Origin: an uncultured Bacteroidales bacterium
Lineage (GTDB): Bacteria; Bacteroidota; Bacteroidia; Bacteroidales; UBA932
Reading direction: 5' to 3'
Assembly (NCBI GenBank): GCA_900316675.1
Contig: ONDR01000008.1
Location: forward strand, 1-64,000
Length of the DNA stretch: 64,000 nt
How positions within the stretch are numbered: the first letter of the stretch is position 1; the number at the start of each line of letters is the position of its first letter. The notes beneath the pieces were generated by a model that saw only the letters and a list, made by a program, of their open reading frames with translations, did not search any database and was not told where the DNA came from. Positions 56,352 to 64,000 of the stretch are shown piece after piece. The position numbers and the translations under genes are program-made.

Positions 56352-56376
56352 AAAAACGGCAGGCTTGCCGACTGCC
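56352..56376 (-). terminator. Weak hairpin before the glycohydrolase gene
   Basis: In the 91-bp gap the minus strand has GGCAG…CTGCC followed by GTTTTTC. It might partly end transcription of the upstream operon, or mark the leader of the distal genes. The stem is short. Confidence 0.35.
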
Positions 56377-56414
56377 TTTCACGCCTAACAGAAGGCAGGC
56401 CCTTGTTGCCGTTA

Positions 56415-58475
56415 TTAGTGTTTGATGATGAGCTTGTTGTTTTGGTTGTCAATCGTGATAGTCCCAAAACGCTCCATTGCACTTTGTCCCAGGAGAAGTG
56501 GAGCCTTCTGGCTCTTCACCACTGAGGCGTCCACGTTATGAAGCACAGCGTCGCCAATCTTGACCTCGCGGAGCGTGATAACGGTGCCCTCATTGATCTG
56601 GCCGTTGGCCACCTGATAGTAGCGTTTCCCTTTGATGTCCTTTTCGGCCAGGTATCCGTTCTTGAACATAAAGTTGGCTTCTACTGAGGAGATTGTGACA
56701 TCAGAAGCCCCGGTGTCGAAGATCATCTGCAGGGCCAGGCCATTAATGTCGCAGGGAATCTCGAAGGTGCCGCCAGGATTGCGCTTGACGGCAATCTCGA
56801 TAACGGTCTCCTCCCTCTCCGGCATCGCCAGCTCGAACTCCTTCAGATAAGCAGCATGCTTAGCCTCGTACTCCTCAATCAGGGCTTTGAACTCCGGCAA
56901 GTCACGTACAGCATCCATATCGTCATCCAGGCGGATGTGAGAGAAGCTTCGATAACCCTTCTCGAAAGAGACACGGAGAGCAGCAACGGACTCCTCCAGA
57001 CGCCCCATCCTGGAGTAGAGGCAGGCTTGGTCATAATAGTGGCCTGCATCCTCCGGATCGGAAGCAATAATCTTGTCCATCCACTCCTCTGCCTCTTTGT
57101 CACGGCCCAGGAAGTGCAGGGCATACTGGCGACAGCTCCCATTCTCGGCAATGGTATCCTTCTGGATGACCTCCTCAAAATCAGCATCCGCTTCGACTTT
57201 ATTACCATCCAACAGCAGGAGCTCGCCACGCATAAGATAGAGGTAAGGATAGTCCTCGGTCATCTCAAGGCCCAGGTTATAATCCTCAAGTGCCTTCTTA
57301 CGATCTCCCTTCATCTCATAGCACCATCCACGCTTGTAGTAGGCATAGGCTCCGTCAGGGACCTCCTCAATGGCGGCGGTGAAGTCCGCGATAGCAGCAT
57401 CGATATCACCGGAGAGCCGGTAATAGTCACCACGCTGGCAGAGACTGCGCCAACTCGGGTCTTTCTCCATTGCTTTGGAGATGTCGGCGATGGCGAGCTC
57501 ATTGAGCCCCAACTCACTGTAGCAGTCACTCCTGTAGAAATTAATCTGGTCATAATGGCCAAACTCGGCTTCCAGGTCATCATACGCCCTCACGGCCTCT
57601 GCATACTGATGCGTCGTCTCGTAGAACTGGCACAGGAATGCCTTCCACTGGAACGGGCTTTCGCTCTTCTTGGCACGGGACTTAAGACTTGCTTCTGCAT
57701 AGTTGGGACGCTTGGTCAGAACCTTCAAGATGGACTCAGTATTGGCATTGTCATTCTTATCGAACCAGTCCAGGGCGGCATCGATGGCCTTGGTGGTTTC
57801 ACCTAGCTTGTCATAGGCCTTCATCTTGAAGCGATACACTTCGGAGTAGTCGGCATCCAATTGCTGGCATTTCTCCAGAAGCGCAATGGCCTCCTTGTAT
57901 TGCTCGCGGTCGATCATGTTTCGGGCAAGACCCACCATGGCACCGCAATCGGCCTCATCTTCGGCCAGCATCTCTCGATAGATAGCGTCAGATTCATCCA
58001 TCTTCCCCAGTTCGTGCAGACATTGAGCATAGTCGAAACCTATGCTGTGGCGGTTATCCTTGTCGTCTTTCTTCGAGAGGTCGTAAGCCTTCTTAAAATT
58101 GGTTGTAGCGTTTTTGTAATCCCTTGCGTCATTGTACAGGTATGCCTTCCACCAGTAGAGGGTGGACATGGCTGTTCCGCTCTTCTTGGGCTTATTGACT
58201 TCAATGGCGTGATTAATCGCCTGCAGCGCACTGGCCCGGTCATTCTTGTGACGAAGCAGGCGGACGCGCAGGACAAGCGCATCCACATTGTCCGGAGTCT
58301 CCCGGAGCTGCTTGTTCACAAGGTCCAAGGCCTTGGCCTCGTCCTTCTCCTCGTTCAGGACCTCGTAGGCCTTCTTGAGGTTGTAGTCGTTGGCGGTGTT
58401 GTTCTTCTGGGCGTACACGTTGCCGCTGAGAACGATTGCGATAATGGTTGTGAGAAGTAATACAGTTTTCCTCAT
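56415..58475 (-). CDS. Exported TPR protein with C-terminal retropepsin-like aspartic protease
   Basis: A 686-residue protein. A signal peptide (MRKTVLLLTTIIAIVLSGNVYA) is followed by about ten TPR units (e.g. KALDLVNKQLRETPDNVDAL, YYKRGWCYEMKGDRKKALEDYN). A retropepsin-like domain lies at about 560-686. Its catalytic Asp (about 587) is in IFDTGASDVTIS, and the late LLLGQSAMERFG is typical of TIGR02281-type bacterial aspartic proteases. Dimerisation would be needed for activity. It acts outside the cytoplasm, whereas the E1, E2 and AAA+ genes of the same operon lack signal peptides. Confidence 0.85.
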   Translation of the reverse strand: MRKTVLLLTTIIAIVLSGNVYAQKNNTANDYNLKKAYEVLNEEKDEAKALDLVNKQLRETPDNVDALVLRVRLLRHKNDRASALQAINHAIEVNKPKKSGTAMSTLYWWKAYLYNDARDYKNATTNFKKAYDLSKKDDKDNRHSIGFDYAQCLHELGKMDESDAIYREMLAEDEADCGAMVGLARNMIDREQYKEAIALLEKCQQLDADYSEVYRFKMKAYDKLGETTKAIDAALDWFDKNDNANTESILKVLTKRPNYAEASLKSRAKKSESPFQWKAFLCQFYETTHQYAEAVRAYDDLEAEFGHYDQINFYRSDCYSELGLNELAIADISKAMEKDPSWRSLCQRGDYYRLSGDIDAAIADFTAAIEEVPDGAYAYYKRGWCYEMKGDRKKALEDYNLGLEMTEDYPYLYLMRGELLLLDGNKVEADADFEEVIQKDTIAENGSCRQYALHFLGRDKEAEEWMDKIIASDPEDAGHYYDQACLYSRMGRLEESVAALRVSFEKGYRSFSHIRLDDDMDAVRDLPEFKALIEEYEAKHAAYLKEFELAMPEREETVIEIAVKRNPGGTFEIPCDINGLALQMIFDTGASDVTISSVEANFMFKNGYLAEKDIKGKRYYQVANGQINEGTVITLREVKIGDAVLHNVDASVVKSQKAPLLLGQSAMERFGTITIDNQNNKLIIKH

Positions 58476-58495
58476 CTTTTTGATTCTTTTATATG

Positions 58496-58639
58496 TTAGT
58501 CTATGTTCCAATAGGCATCAGGATGTCCATCAAATGCTTCGCGGTACGGGTCGTCACCCTCTACCCAGTCTTCGCCAAAGAATTCGCGAAGCCATTCTTT
58601 TTCGTAATCGGGTTCTTGATCTTCGTTGTAGTAACTCAT
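58496..58639 (-). CDS. Very acidic 47-residue protein
   Basis: MSYYNEDQEPDYEKEW… ending DAYWNID. It is rich in Asp/Glu/Trp/Tyr and has no hydrophobic segment. It is 20 bp upstream of the TPR-protease and 55 bp after the YbjN-like gene, in the same direction. A small regulator or binding partner is possible; the function is unknown. Confidence 0.55.
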   Translation of the reverse strand: MSYYNEDQEPDYEKEWLREFFGEDWVEGDDPYREAFDGHPDAYWNID

Positions 58640-58694
58640 CTTTTTTTATTTTAAGGTTCATCCTTTTATGTCATTTATTGGTCAAGGTAACCGG

Positions 58695-59198
58695 TTAATG
58701 GCTAGTATTTCTTCGCTTTATCTCGTCAAAGAATCGTTTCTCAGTTTCATCGATGATATCCAGGTAAATGCTCAGCCTTTGTGCAAATGCGCCAATACAG
58801 GTTTCGATTGCATTAACTTGAATAATGGCCCGATTAGCTGGATTACCATCAATATGGATGGAAGCCATTGCCGTATCAAGAGAAACGGCTTGTGCTACAT
58901 CCCTAAGGACGTTTGTTTTTTCCTGGAGCCCCTCGAGAGATGTTTGCTTAACGACAACCAGTACAGGCAATTTAGACGTATGAATTGTGTATTCCTGGTC
59001 CTGGTAATTGAAAATAATCCAAGGCCCTTTCACAGTCGATGATGTCCCGTTCCGCCGCAGAAGCGTGACAATAGACTTTACGCTTATTGGTGCCTGATAG
59101 TCTGCATTAGTCTTGTTCAACCGAAAAATGCTTACTGTCAAAGCAATGATAACTACAGCGAAAAGTAGAATCAGATTCAGTGTCGCGGTCTCAATCAT
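58695..59198 (-). CDS. Membrane-anchored YbjN-like protein B
   Basis: A 167-residue paralogue of the gene at 54828. It has an N-terminal helix (ILLFAVVIIALTVSIF) and a shorter linker. The same domain follows: YTIHTSKLPVLVVVKQTSLE, then AQAVSLDTAMASIHI, then AQRLSIYLDIIDETEKRF. It overlaps the 56-aa gene by TAATG. The pair flank the TPR-protease and DraG genes. Confidence 0.6.
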   Translation of the reverse strand: MIETATLNLILLFAVVIIALTVSIFRLNKTNADYQAPISVKSIVTLLRRNGTSSTVKGPWIIFNYQDQEYTIHTSKLPVLVVVKQTSLEGLQEKTNVLRDVAQAVSLDTAMASIHIDGNPANRAIIQVNAIETCIGAFAQRLSIYLDIIDETEKRFFDEIKRRNTSH

Positions 59199-59368
59199 TA
59201 TCCAATAATCTTCTTTACCCCTTTGATGATTGTTTTGCCGATCTTCCTCTCCAGCCCTTGCTTGGTTGTAGGTATTCCTGTCGCTTTGGCAATCTTGCGT
59301 TTCAGCACATCAATGCCTATCGCCCTGCTGGGAGAGAAAGAGGTTCCGGGTAATCCTAATATCTTCAT
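59198..59368 (-). CDS. Basic 56-residue protein
   Basis: MKILGLPGTSFSPSRAIGID…, ending KGVKKIIG. It is Lys/Arg/Gly-rich and has no membrane segment. It lies 5 bp after the AAA+ gene and overlaps the next gene by TAATG, so it is translated with both. No family is recognised. Confidence 0.6.
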   Translation of the reverse strand: MKILGLPGTSFSPSRAIGIDVLKRKIAKATGIPTTKQGLERKIGKTIIKGVKKIIG

Positions 59369-59373
59369 CTTTG

Positions 59374-61956
59374 TTATATGTTATTAAATACCAACGTTTC
59401 TCCGTTTGTCGTTACTTGAATCTTTTGGTCTCTGTTCAGTTCTTTGTTAAGAACTTTAAGTGTTAACTCGTTAACGAACAGGTCATTGATGGTCCTTTTG
59501 ACCGGTCGAGCTCCGTATTCCGGGACAAAGCCTTTCTCTGTCAGGAAATCAATCGCCCTGCTGTCGAACTCGATGTCAAGTCCGTTCTTCTTAAGTTTAA
59601 TGCACATCCTGGCCACTTGTAACCGGACAATCTTCTCAATCTCTTCTTTCCCAAGAGGCAGAAACATTACGATTTCATCTATACGGTTGATGAATTCGGG
59701 AGCCACCTTCTCCTTCAGTTTCTGTAGAACCATTTGCTTCGCATTCGCAACATCATTTTGTGAATGACCTCTCTCAATCAGTGTCTGGGCTATCGCGCCA
59801 GCTCCCATATTGGACGTCATGATGATGATTGTGTTTTTGAAGTCAACGACACGTCCTTGTCCGTCCGTCATACGGCCATCATCAAGAACCTGTAGAAGAG
59901 TCTCAAACACCTTGGGATGTGCTTTCTCAATTTCGTCAAGCAAAATGACACTGTAAGGCTTTCTACGGACTGCCTCAGTCAATTGACCACCCTGATCGTA
60001 GCCGACATATCCAGGAGGCGCACCAAAGAGTCTGCTTACACTGAATTCTTGCTGATACTCACTCATGTCAATACGGACAATCATTTCCCTACTATTGAAA
60101 AGATATTCCGCCAATACTTTGGCAAGTTCCGTCTTCCCAACACCGGTAGTGCCAAGGAACAAGAATGATCCTATGGGCTTTCCTTCATCTCCGAATCCCA
60201 TCCTATTTCGTCTGACAACGCGCGAAACTGATGAAATCGCGGCATTTTGTCCAATTACGGCCTGTCTGAGAATACTTTCCAAGTGTAAAAGTTTTTCGGA
60301 CTCGTCCTCACTTAGCTTGTTGACAGGGATACCCGTCCACGCATGGATTACCTCCCTTACATCATCTTCATTGAGCGATGATTTTAACAAGGCAGACTCA
60401 GAATGGTTGATTTCGTCAAGTATCGCGTCTATCTCACTGTTCAGAGAGTCAATCTCTCCCCGCAGGGAAACTGCGGTTTCATATTGGCCAGATCTCTCAG
60501 CCTGTTCAAAATTGGTCTTAGCTCTTTCGAGGGCATCTTTCTTCGCTTGAAGATCCTCAAACCTCCTTCTCTCGTTCTGCCACTTGGCGTTGAGATCGTT
60601 TTCCTTTTCTCGCAAATTGGCAATTTCCGCGTCCAGTTCACTTAAATCATGTGGATCTTCGTCTTGGCGAAGAGATTCCCGTTCCATCTCTTTTGAGCGG
60701 ATCTGGGCGGATAGCTCATCCAGTTCAACCGGGACGGAGGAACGCTCGATGCGCATCTTTGCCGCAGCCTCATCAATCAGATCGATGGCCTTGTCAGGCA
60801 GGTATCTGTCTGAGATATATCGCTGTGACAGTTTCACTGCAGACACAATTGCCTCGTCCAGAATCTTAATTCGATGGAATGCTTCAAATCGGGACTTGAC
60901 CCCTCGCATAATCGTTATGGCATCATCAGTGTTCGGTTCCTCGACATAAATCTTTTGGAAACGTCTCTCGAACGCTTTGTCGCTTTCGATAAATTTGGTA
61001 CACTCTTCGATTGTCGTAGCACCGATTACCTTGATTTCGCCCCTCGCAAGCTCTGGCTTTAAGATATTTGCAGCATTCAAAGAACCGCCTGCTCCAATAA
61101 GCAGGTGCATTTCGTCAACGAACAATACAATGTTCGGATCGCTTTTCACATCACGGATTACTTTTTTCAGTCGCTCCTCAAATTCACCATGCTGACTCGT
61201 CCCCGCGATGAGGGCGGAAATATCCAGCGAATATAGCTTTAGTCCGGCCAATTCTTGCGGAACATCGCCTCTAACAAGGCGATGAGCCAGCCCTTCAACA
61301 ATCGCAGTCTTTCCAGTCCCTGGAGCGCCAACCAGCATCGGATTGTTTTTTGTTTTCCGTGAAAGGATCTGCAGGATTCTACGCACTTCGTCATCGCGAC
61401 CAATGGCTGGCTCAATTTTGCCTTCCTCAGCAAGAACAATCATGTTTTGGGTATACTTGCTCAATGCTCGCAGGCTTGTCCGCTCCCTTTCCAGGTGTTG
61501 TTCTTCATGAGTGATGTTGCCATTTCTAAAAGCAACGACTGCCTCCTGAGTTCGCGCCCTTGTAATTCCAAAAGAAGCCATAATGTCTCTAACTGCCCCA
61601 GGGGTCTCGACAAAACTCCAAAAGATGTGCTCCAGGGCCACAACGGAAGAACCGTTCTCGGAAGCAATGGATAAAGAGTTCAACAAAATCCTCTTAATAC
61701 TGTCAGAGAACTCCGGACGCTCATTCGGCGAATGATCTAATGACCGCATCGAGTCACTAATCGCCTGGCAAAAAGCCGTCTTAACCACTCCCATCTCCTG
61801 AAGGAGGAAAAATACCATATCTTTACCTTCCTGGATTAATGAGACCATCAGTACCTGGTCCTCCACCTGAGCATAATGGCAGGAGACCGTCAGTTGATAC
61901 GCGCCGCTTATGGTGGTGCGGGCTTTCTCTGTAAATCTGGAAAAATCTATCTGCAT
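59374..61956 (-). CDS. ClpB-type AAA+ protein with altered D1 pore loop
   Basis: An 860-residue two-ring AAA+ unfoldase. The order is Clp N-domain (~1-150), D1 with Walker A GAPGTGKT (210-217), a long coiled-coil middle domain (about 415-540), and D2 with Walker A GTTGVGKT (602-609), LLDEIEKAH and pore loop GYVGYDQGG. The middle domain is ClpB-like. The D1 pore loop, usually AG(A/T)KYRGEFEERL, reads [13 protein letters not shown] (251-263), so the substrate-gripping Tyr is lost. No IGF/IGL loop for ClpP binding is obvious. It is in an operon with E1- and E2-like genes, so it is not simply the housekeeping clpB. Confidence 0.88.
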   Translation of the reverse strand: MQIDFSRFTEKARTTISGAYQLTVSCHYAQVEDQVLMVSLIQEGKDMVFFLLQEMGVVKTAFCQAISDSMRSLDHSPNERPEFSDSIKRILLNSLSIASENGSSVVALEHIFWSFVETPGAVRDIMASFGITRARTQEAVVAFRNGNITHEEQHLERERTSLRALSKYTQNMIVLAEEGKIEPAIGRDDEVRRILQILSRKTKNNPMLVGAPGTGKTAIVEGLAHRLVRGDVPQELAGLKLYSLDISALIAGTSQHGEFEERLKKVIRDVKSDPNIVLFVDEMHLLIGAGGSLNAANILKPELARGEIKVIGATTIEECTKFIESDKAFERRFQKIYVEEPNTDDAITIMRGVKSRFEAFHRIKILDEAIVSAVKLSQRYISDRYLPDKAIDLIDEAAAKMRIERSSVPVELDELSAQIRSKEMERESLRQDEDPHDLSELDAEIANLREKENDLNAKWQNERRRFEDLQAKKDALERAKTNFEQAERSGQYETAVSLRGEIDSLNSEIDAILDEINHSESALLKSSLNEDDVREVIHAWTGIPVNKLSEDESEKLLHLESILRQAVIGQNAAISSVSRVVRRNRMGFGDEGKPIGSFLFLGTTGVGKTELAKVLAEYLFNSREMIVRIDMSEYQQEFSVSRLFGAPPGYVGYDQGGQLTEAVRRKPYSVILLDEIEKAHPKVFETLLQVLDDGRMTDGQGRVVDFKNTIIIMTSNMGAGAIAQTLIERGHSQNDVANAKQMVLQKLKEKVAPEFINRIDEIVMFLPLGKEEIEKIVRLQVARMCIKLKKNGLDIEFDSRAIDFLTEKGFVPEYGARPVKRTINDLFVNELTLKVLNKELNRDQKIQVTTNGETLVFNNI

Positions 61957-61960
61957 CTTT

Positions 61961-62197
61961 TCAATTGAATAAAGAACATATGGCTGCTATAGCTCCAATG
62001 ATTGCCCAGTAGAGCAGGAGTTTGCCCACTGATTTCAGGCATCCGCCAGCAACGCTTTCTGTCGTGTTGGTTGTGTTTGTAGTTGTACGTGTAGTTTGAG
62101 GGTATGTGGGGTGTCCATATATCTCCTTCTGGGGCTCTTTCCTAGATTCCGGGGAGCCAATGAACTCCCCGGTCTTTTCATCGTACCTGTAGGCCAT
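61961..62197 (-). CDS. Small membrane protein with YDxxTGEF start
   Basis: A 78-residue protein. It starts MAYRYDEKTGEFIG, has a Thr/Asn-rich linker (about 35-48), and ends with a single helix (LLLYWAIIGAIAAICSLF). The YDEKTGEF motif recurs in the E1-like protein as YDPASGEF. It is 4 bp from both neighbours. It may tether the system to the membrane. Confidence 0.65.
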   Translation of the reverse strand: MAYRYDEKTGEFIGSPESRKEPQKEIYGHPTYPQTTRTTTNTTNTTESVAGGCLKSVGKLLLYWAIIGAIAAICSLFN

Positions 62198-62200
62198 GTC

Positions 62201-63649
62201 TTATTGATTGAGATCAATGTTACTGGCCATTGCATTGATTTCCTCTTCACCGTCATCGAGAACGATATTTCCGGAGCAAATTGGGCAGTGCTCATCCTTG
62301 TTCACCTTCACCCCATACCAGCGAAGAATGGAAGGTAGCTGACCTGCAGCAGGGAAAGGCTTCCAATTGGCATAGTGCCTGTCTCTTCTGTTTGCCCAGA
62401 GATAACAATCGTACGTCAGCTCCTCTTCAAGTGAAGAGATTCCGGACTCTTTTCCTCTGGAAAGCTCAACCAAAGCGAGTTTTACCATAAGGTTGCAGAT
62501 GGGCTCGATGTCGGACGAAAGACCTACCTGAACCATCGCTTCAGCATCCTCTGCCGAGACATATGCTGCAATTCTCCCGTCACGCCTGGCGGATGCAACA
62601 TCAGATATCTCCTCTTCCTGAAGATTGCCGGCTCCGACTACGCAGCAGTAACAAGGACCACCTGGGCGATAGCGGAATACATCACCACCTTCCGCACGGG
62701 TTATGGCTCTTCCGAAAATGCCGACTTTGCCCTTTTCGACCAACGCACCGGAAATGTTGAATCGACTAGTGTTATTGTCCGTTGCACAGATGACAAGGTC
62801 CGCTTTCTCAACCTCCTCATATAGAAGAGGAAGGTCCTCGTTGATGTTGACCGGGAACTTTTCCACTTTTGCATATGGATTCTTTCCGAGAATCGCCTCT
62901 TCAATGACATTGGTCTTGAGGCGGCCAAGGTCGTGAATCGTTGCTGTGTGACGCGACAAGTTGTGAAGCTCGACGCGGTCGAAATCCATCAGGGCAAAGT
63001 GCCCGACGCCGGCCTTTGCCAACTCGATTGAGATCTGGGAGCCAAAACTTCCAAGGCCGATGACAAGCACCCTCTTATCGCGAAGGATATCGACCTCAAG
63101 GATACCTTTGGAGCGAGAGAACAGGTTCTCTTCAGAAGGTACAATGAACGCCTCTGCTTGCGCCCATTGACGAGACTTAAGCGGGCGCAGGCGATACCAG
63201 ACCTCAGGTCCATCTTCGGTCAGAAGGACACAGAAGCGCAAGCTCGAGTGACTCAGACCGTTGATGGCGTTACGATCCCGGGTACAGAAGCCCGGGAGAC
63301 GAAGTTCGCCTGGGAGTTTCTTTATCTCGGGCTGAAAATGAATGTGGAACACTTCATCCGAGTCAATTTCTTCCACATAGGCAGGGACTTCTTCCGCAGA
63401 GCCGAGAGCTTCTTCTGCGCTCTTCAACTCGTCCTCTCTGAGGTAGACCATTACGTGACCACTTTCAGAAGCGAAACCTCCTTCCGTGAACTTCGTAACG
63501 GTTTCTCCATTGGACGGGCTGTATCCTCTGGGGACTGTGCGGAACTCGCCTGAGGCAGGGTCGTACACCAAGTCTGTGCCCGATGTTGCGGGGTTGTAAC
63601 CTTCTTCCCGAATGTTTTCTGCTAAATTGTTAAGTTGATTCTCGTTCAT
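62201..63649 (-). CDS. E1-like adenylyltransferase (ThiF/UBA fold) with unique N-domain
   Basis: A 482-residue protein. The Rossmann core has the nucleotide motif LVIGLGSFGSQI (about 195-206), then DFDRVELHNLSRH, DNNTSRF and a zinc-type four-Cys pattern: CYCC (333-336) and CPIC (455-458). The N-terminal ~185 residues carry YDPASGEF (about 29-36) and a β-rich region with no recognised family. Such enzymes adenylate the C-terminus of ubiquitin-like or sulfur-carrier proteins. No separate catalytic Cys is assigned. The E2-like gene lies 33 bp upstream. Confidence 0.88.
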   Translation of the reverse strand: MNENQLNNLAENIREEGYNPATSGTDLVYDPASGEFRTVPRGYSPSNGETVTKFTEGGFASESGHVMVYLREDELKSAEEALGSAEEVPAYVEEIDSDEVFHIHFQPEIKKLPGELRLPGFCTRDRNAINGLSHSSLRFCVLLTEDGPEVWYRLRPLKSRQWAQAEAFIVPSEENLFSRSKGILEVDILRDKRVLVIGLGSFGSQISIELAKAGVGHFALMDFDRVELHNLSRHTATIHDLGRLKTNVIEEAILGKNPYAKVEKFPVNINEDLPLLYEEVEKADLVICATDNNTSRFNISGALVEKGKVGIFGRAITRAEGGDVFRYRPGGPCYCCVVGAGNLQEEEISDVASARRDGRIAAYVSAEDAEAMVQVGLSSDIEPICNLMVKLALVELSRGKESGISSLEEELTYDCYLWANRRDRHYANWKPFPAAGQLPSILRWYGVKVNKDEHCPICSGNIVLDDGEEEINAMASNIDLNQ

Positions 63650-63682
63650 TTTGCTTTAAGTTTTTGATATTGTATGGTTTGA

Positions 63683-64000
63683 TTATGCTTGATGATTCAA
63701 ATAATACTGTATTTCTTTCCCGGTACGAAGGTGAGCTTCGTACATCTCCAACCAGAGGCGGCACTTGATGAATACCTTGTAAAGGGAGACATTCGGAGTC
63801 CAAGAACTGTAACCATAGTGGCAGATTCTTGTCCAGCCATGCTCACTGTCCAGGGTATGCATAGATGCGCTGCACCCTCTCATCTCAAGCCCACTCTTAG
63901 TCTTCAGCATCCGAGTGACGAACACCTTGGGGATTGACATCGGAAACTGGGACAGGTCAAAGTGCAGTGTATACAGGTTCCCGCTGTTAGTGCGCGCCGC
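63683..64000 (-). CDS. E2 (ubiquitin-conjugating)-like protein, partial
   Basis: The C-terminal 105 residues; the gene continues off the right edge. The pattern LYTLHFDLSQFPMSIPKVFVT, then M-R-GCSASMHTL, GWTRICHYGYSSWTPNVSLYKV and a C-terminal helix WLEMYEAHLRTGKEIQYYL follows the E2 fold: strand, PxV, core Cys region, W, then helices. Cys in GCSAS or in RICHYG is the candidate catalytic residue. Identification rests on motif order and on the E1-like neighbour. Confidence 0.65.
   Translation of the reverse strand, partial: AARTNSGNLYTLHFDLSQFPMSIPKVFVTRMLKTKSGLEMRGCSASMHTLDSEHGWTRICHYGYSSWTPNVSLYKVFIKCRLWLEMYEAHLRTGKEIQYYLNHQA

Noticed and set aside
56324..56482. N-terminal extension of the DraG gene
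   Set aside because: Overlaps the end of the TPR-protease gene and is low-complexity; the domain begins at 56323.
59374..61956. T6SS ClpV and a type VI secretion locus
   Set aside because: The pore loop recalls ClpV, but no TssB/C, Hcp or other T6SS genes are nearby and the middle domain is ClpB-like.

Overview
The window is most likely a metagenome-assembled contig. From about 4,900 to the right end it is an uncultured Bacteroidales genome. The evidence is repeated Bacteroidetes-type promoters (TTG/TTTG, N19-20, TAnnTTTG), a TonB-dependent receptor, a Hc1-like histone, DUF3078 and FadL-type outer-membrane proteins, a vor-type ketoacid oxidoreductase cluster and an lpxD-lpxC-lpxA cluster. 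The leftmost ~4.9 kb looks different. It carries an IS630-type element, a pilin signal-peptide fragment with a strong Gram-positive ribosome-binding site, and the C-terminal part of a sortase-anchored surface protein, all typical of Firmicutes (Lachnospiraceae-like). The two halves meet inside one long open frame at a point where both protein families plausibly share a PYFGMEL-like sequence. I read this as an assembly chimera, not a real gene.

Layout. 1-4,900: foreign segment. 4,900-12,900: TonB receptor, PepC-like peptidase, lolE-rbfA-tyrS and a PrsW protease. 13,000-17,400: an accessory patch with two paralogous membrane proteins whose extracytoplasmic domain resembles the LecA/PA-IL lectin fold with a long insertion, a small membrane protein, a nitroreductase and a PIN-type toxin-antitoxin pair behind twin operators. 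17,500-20,900: tpiA, an aldose-epimerase-like gene, a histone-like gene, pth and rplY. 20,983-26,185: a butyrate kinase - aminotransferase - TPR - ketoacid:ferredoxin oxidoreductase operon that fits branched-chain amino-acid fermentation. 26,287-33,574: a lipoprotein, pncB, an AmgK-like kinase fused to a RapZ C-terminal domain next to a MurU-like nucleotidyltransferase, a CPBP protease, a second nucleotidyltransferase and an FtsB/DivIC protein.

33,605-42,211 is a long minus-strand run: purB, folP, a DoxX/MauE-like protein, tmk, infB, nusA, rimP. From a divergent promoter region the plus strand carries lpxD, lpxC (without the FabZ domain usual in this phylum), lpxA and a WbqC-like gene. A FadL-like protein and an odd aromatic plus Ser/Arg-rich lipoprotein follow on the minus strand, then proS, a DUF3078 protein, tilS, ybaK and tRNA-Phe, whose 3' end is part of a 26-bp perfect inverted repeat.

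The most interesting region is 53,588-64,000, a tightly packed minus-strand operon running off the right edge. In transcription order it encodes an E2 (ubiquitin-conjugating)-like protein, an E1/ThiF-like protein, a small membrane protein, a ClpB-type AAA+ protein with an altered first pore loop, a 56-aa basic protein, a membrane-anchored YbjN-like protein, a 47-aa acidic protein, a secreted TPR-retropepsin, an ADP-ribosylglycohydrolase, a second YbjN-like anchored protein and a lipoprotein. I know of no described system with this combination.
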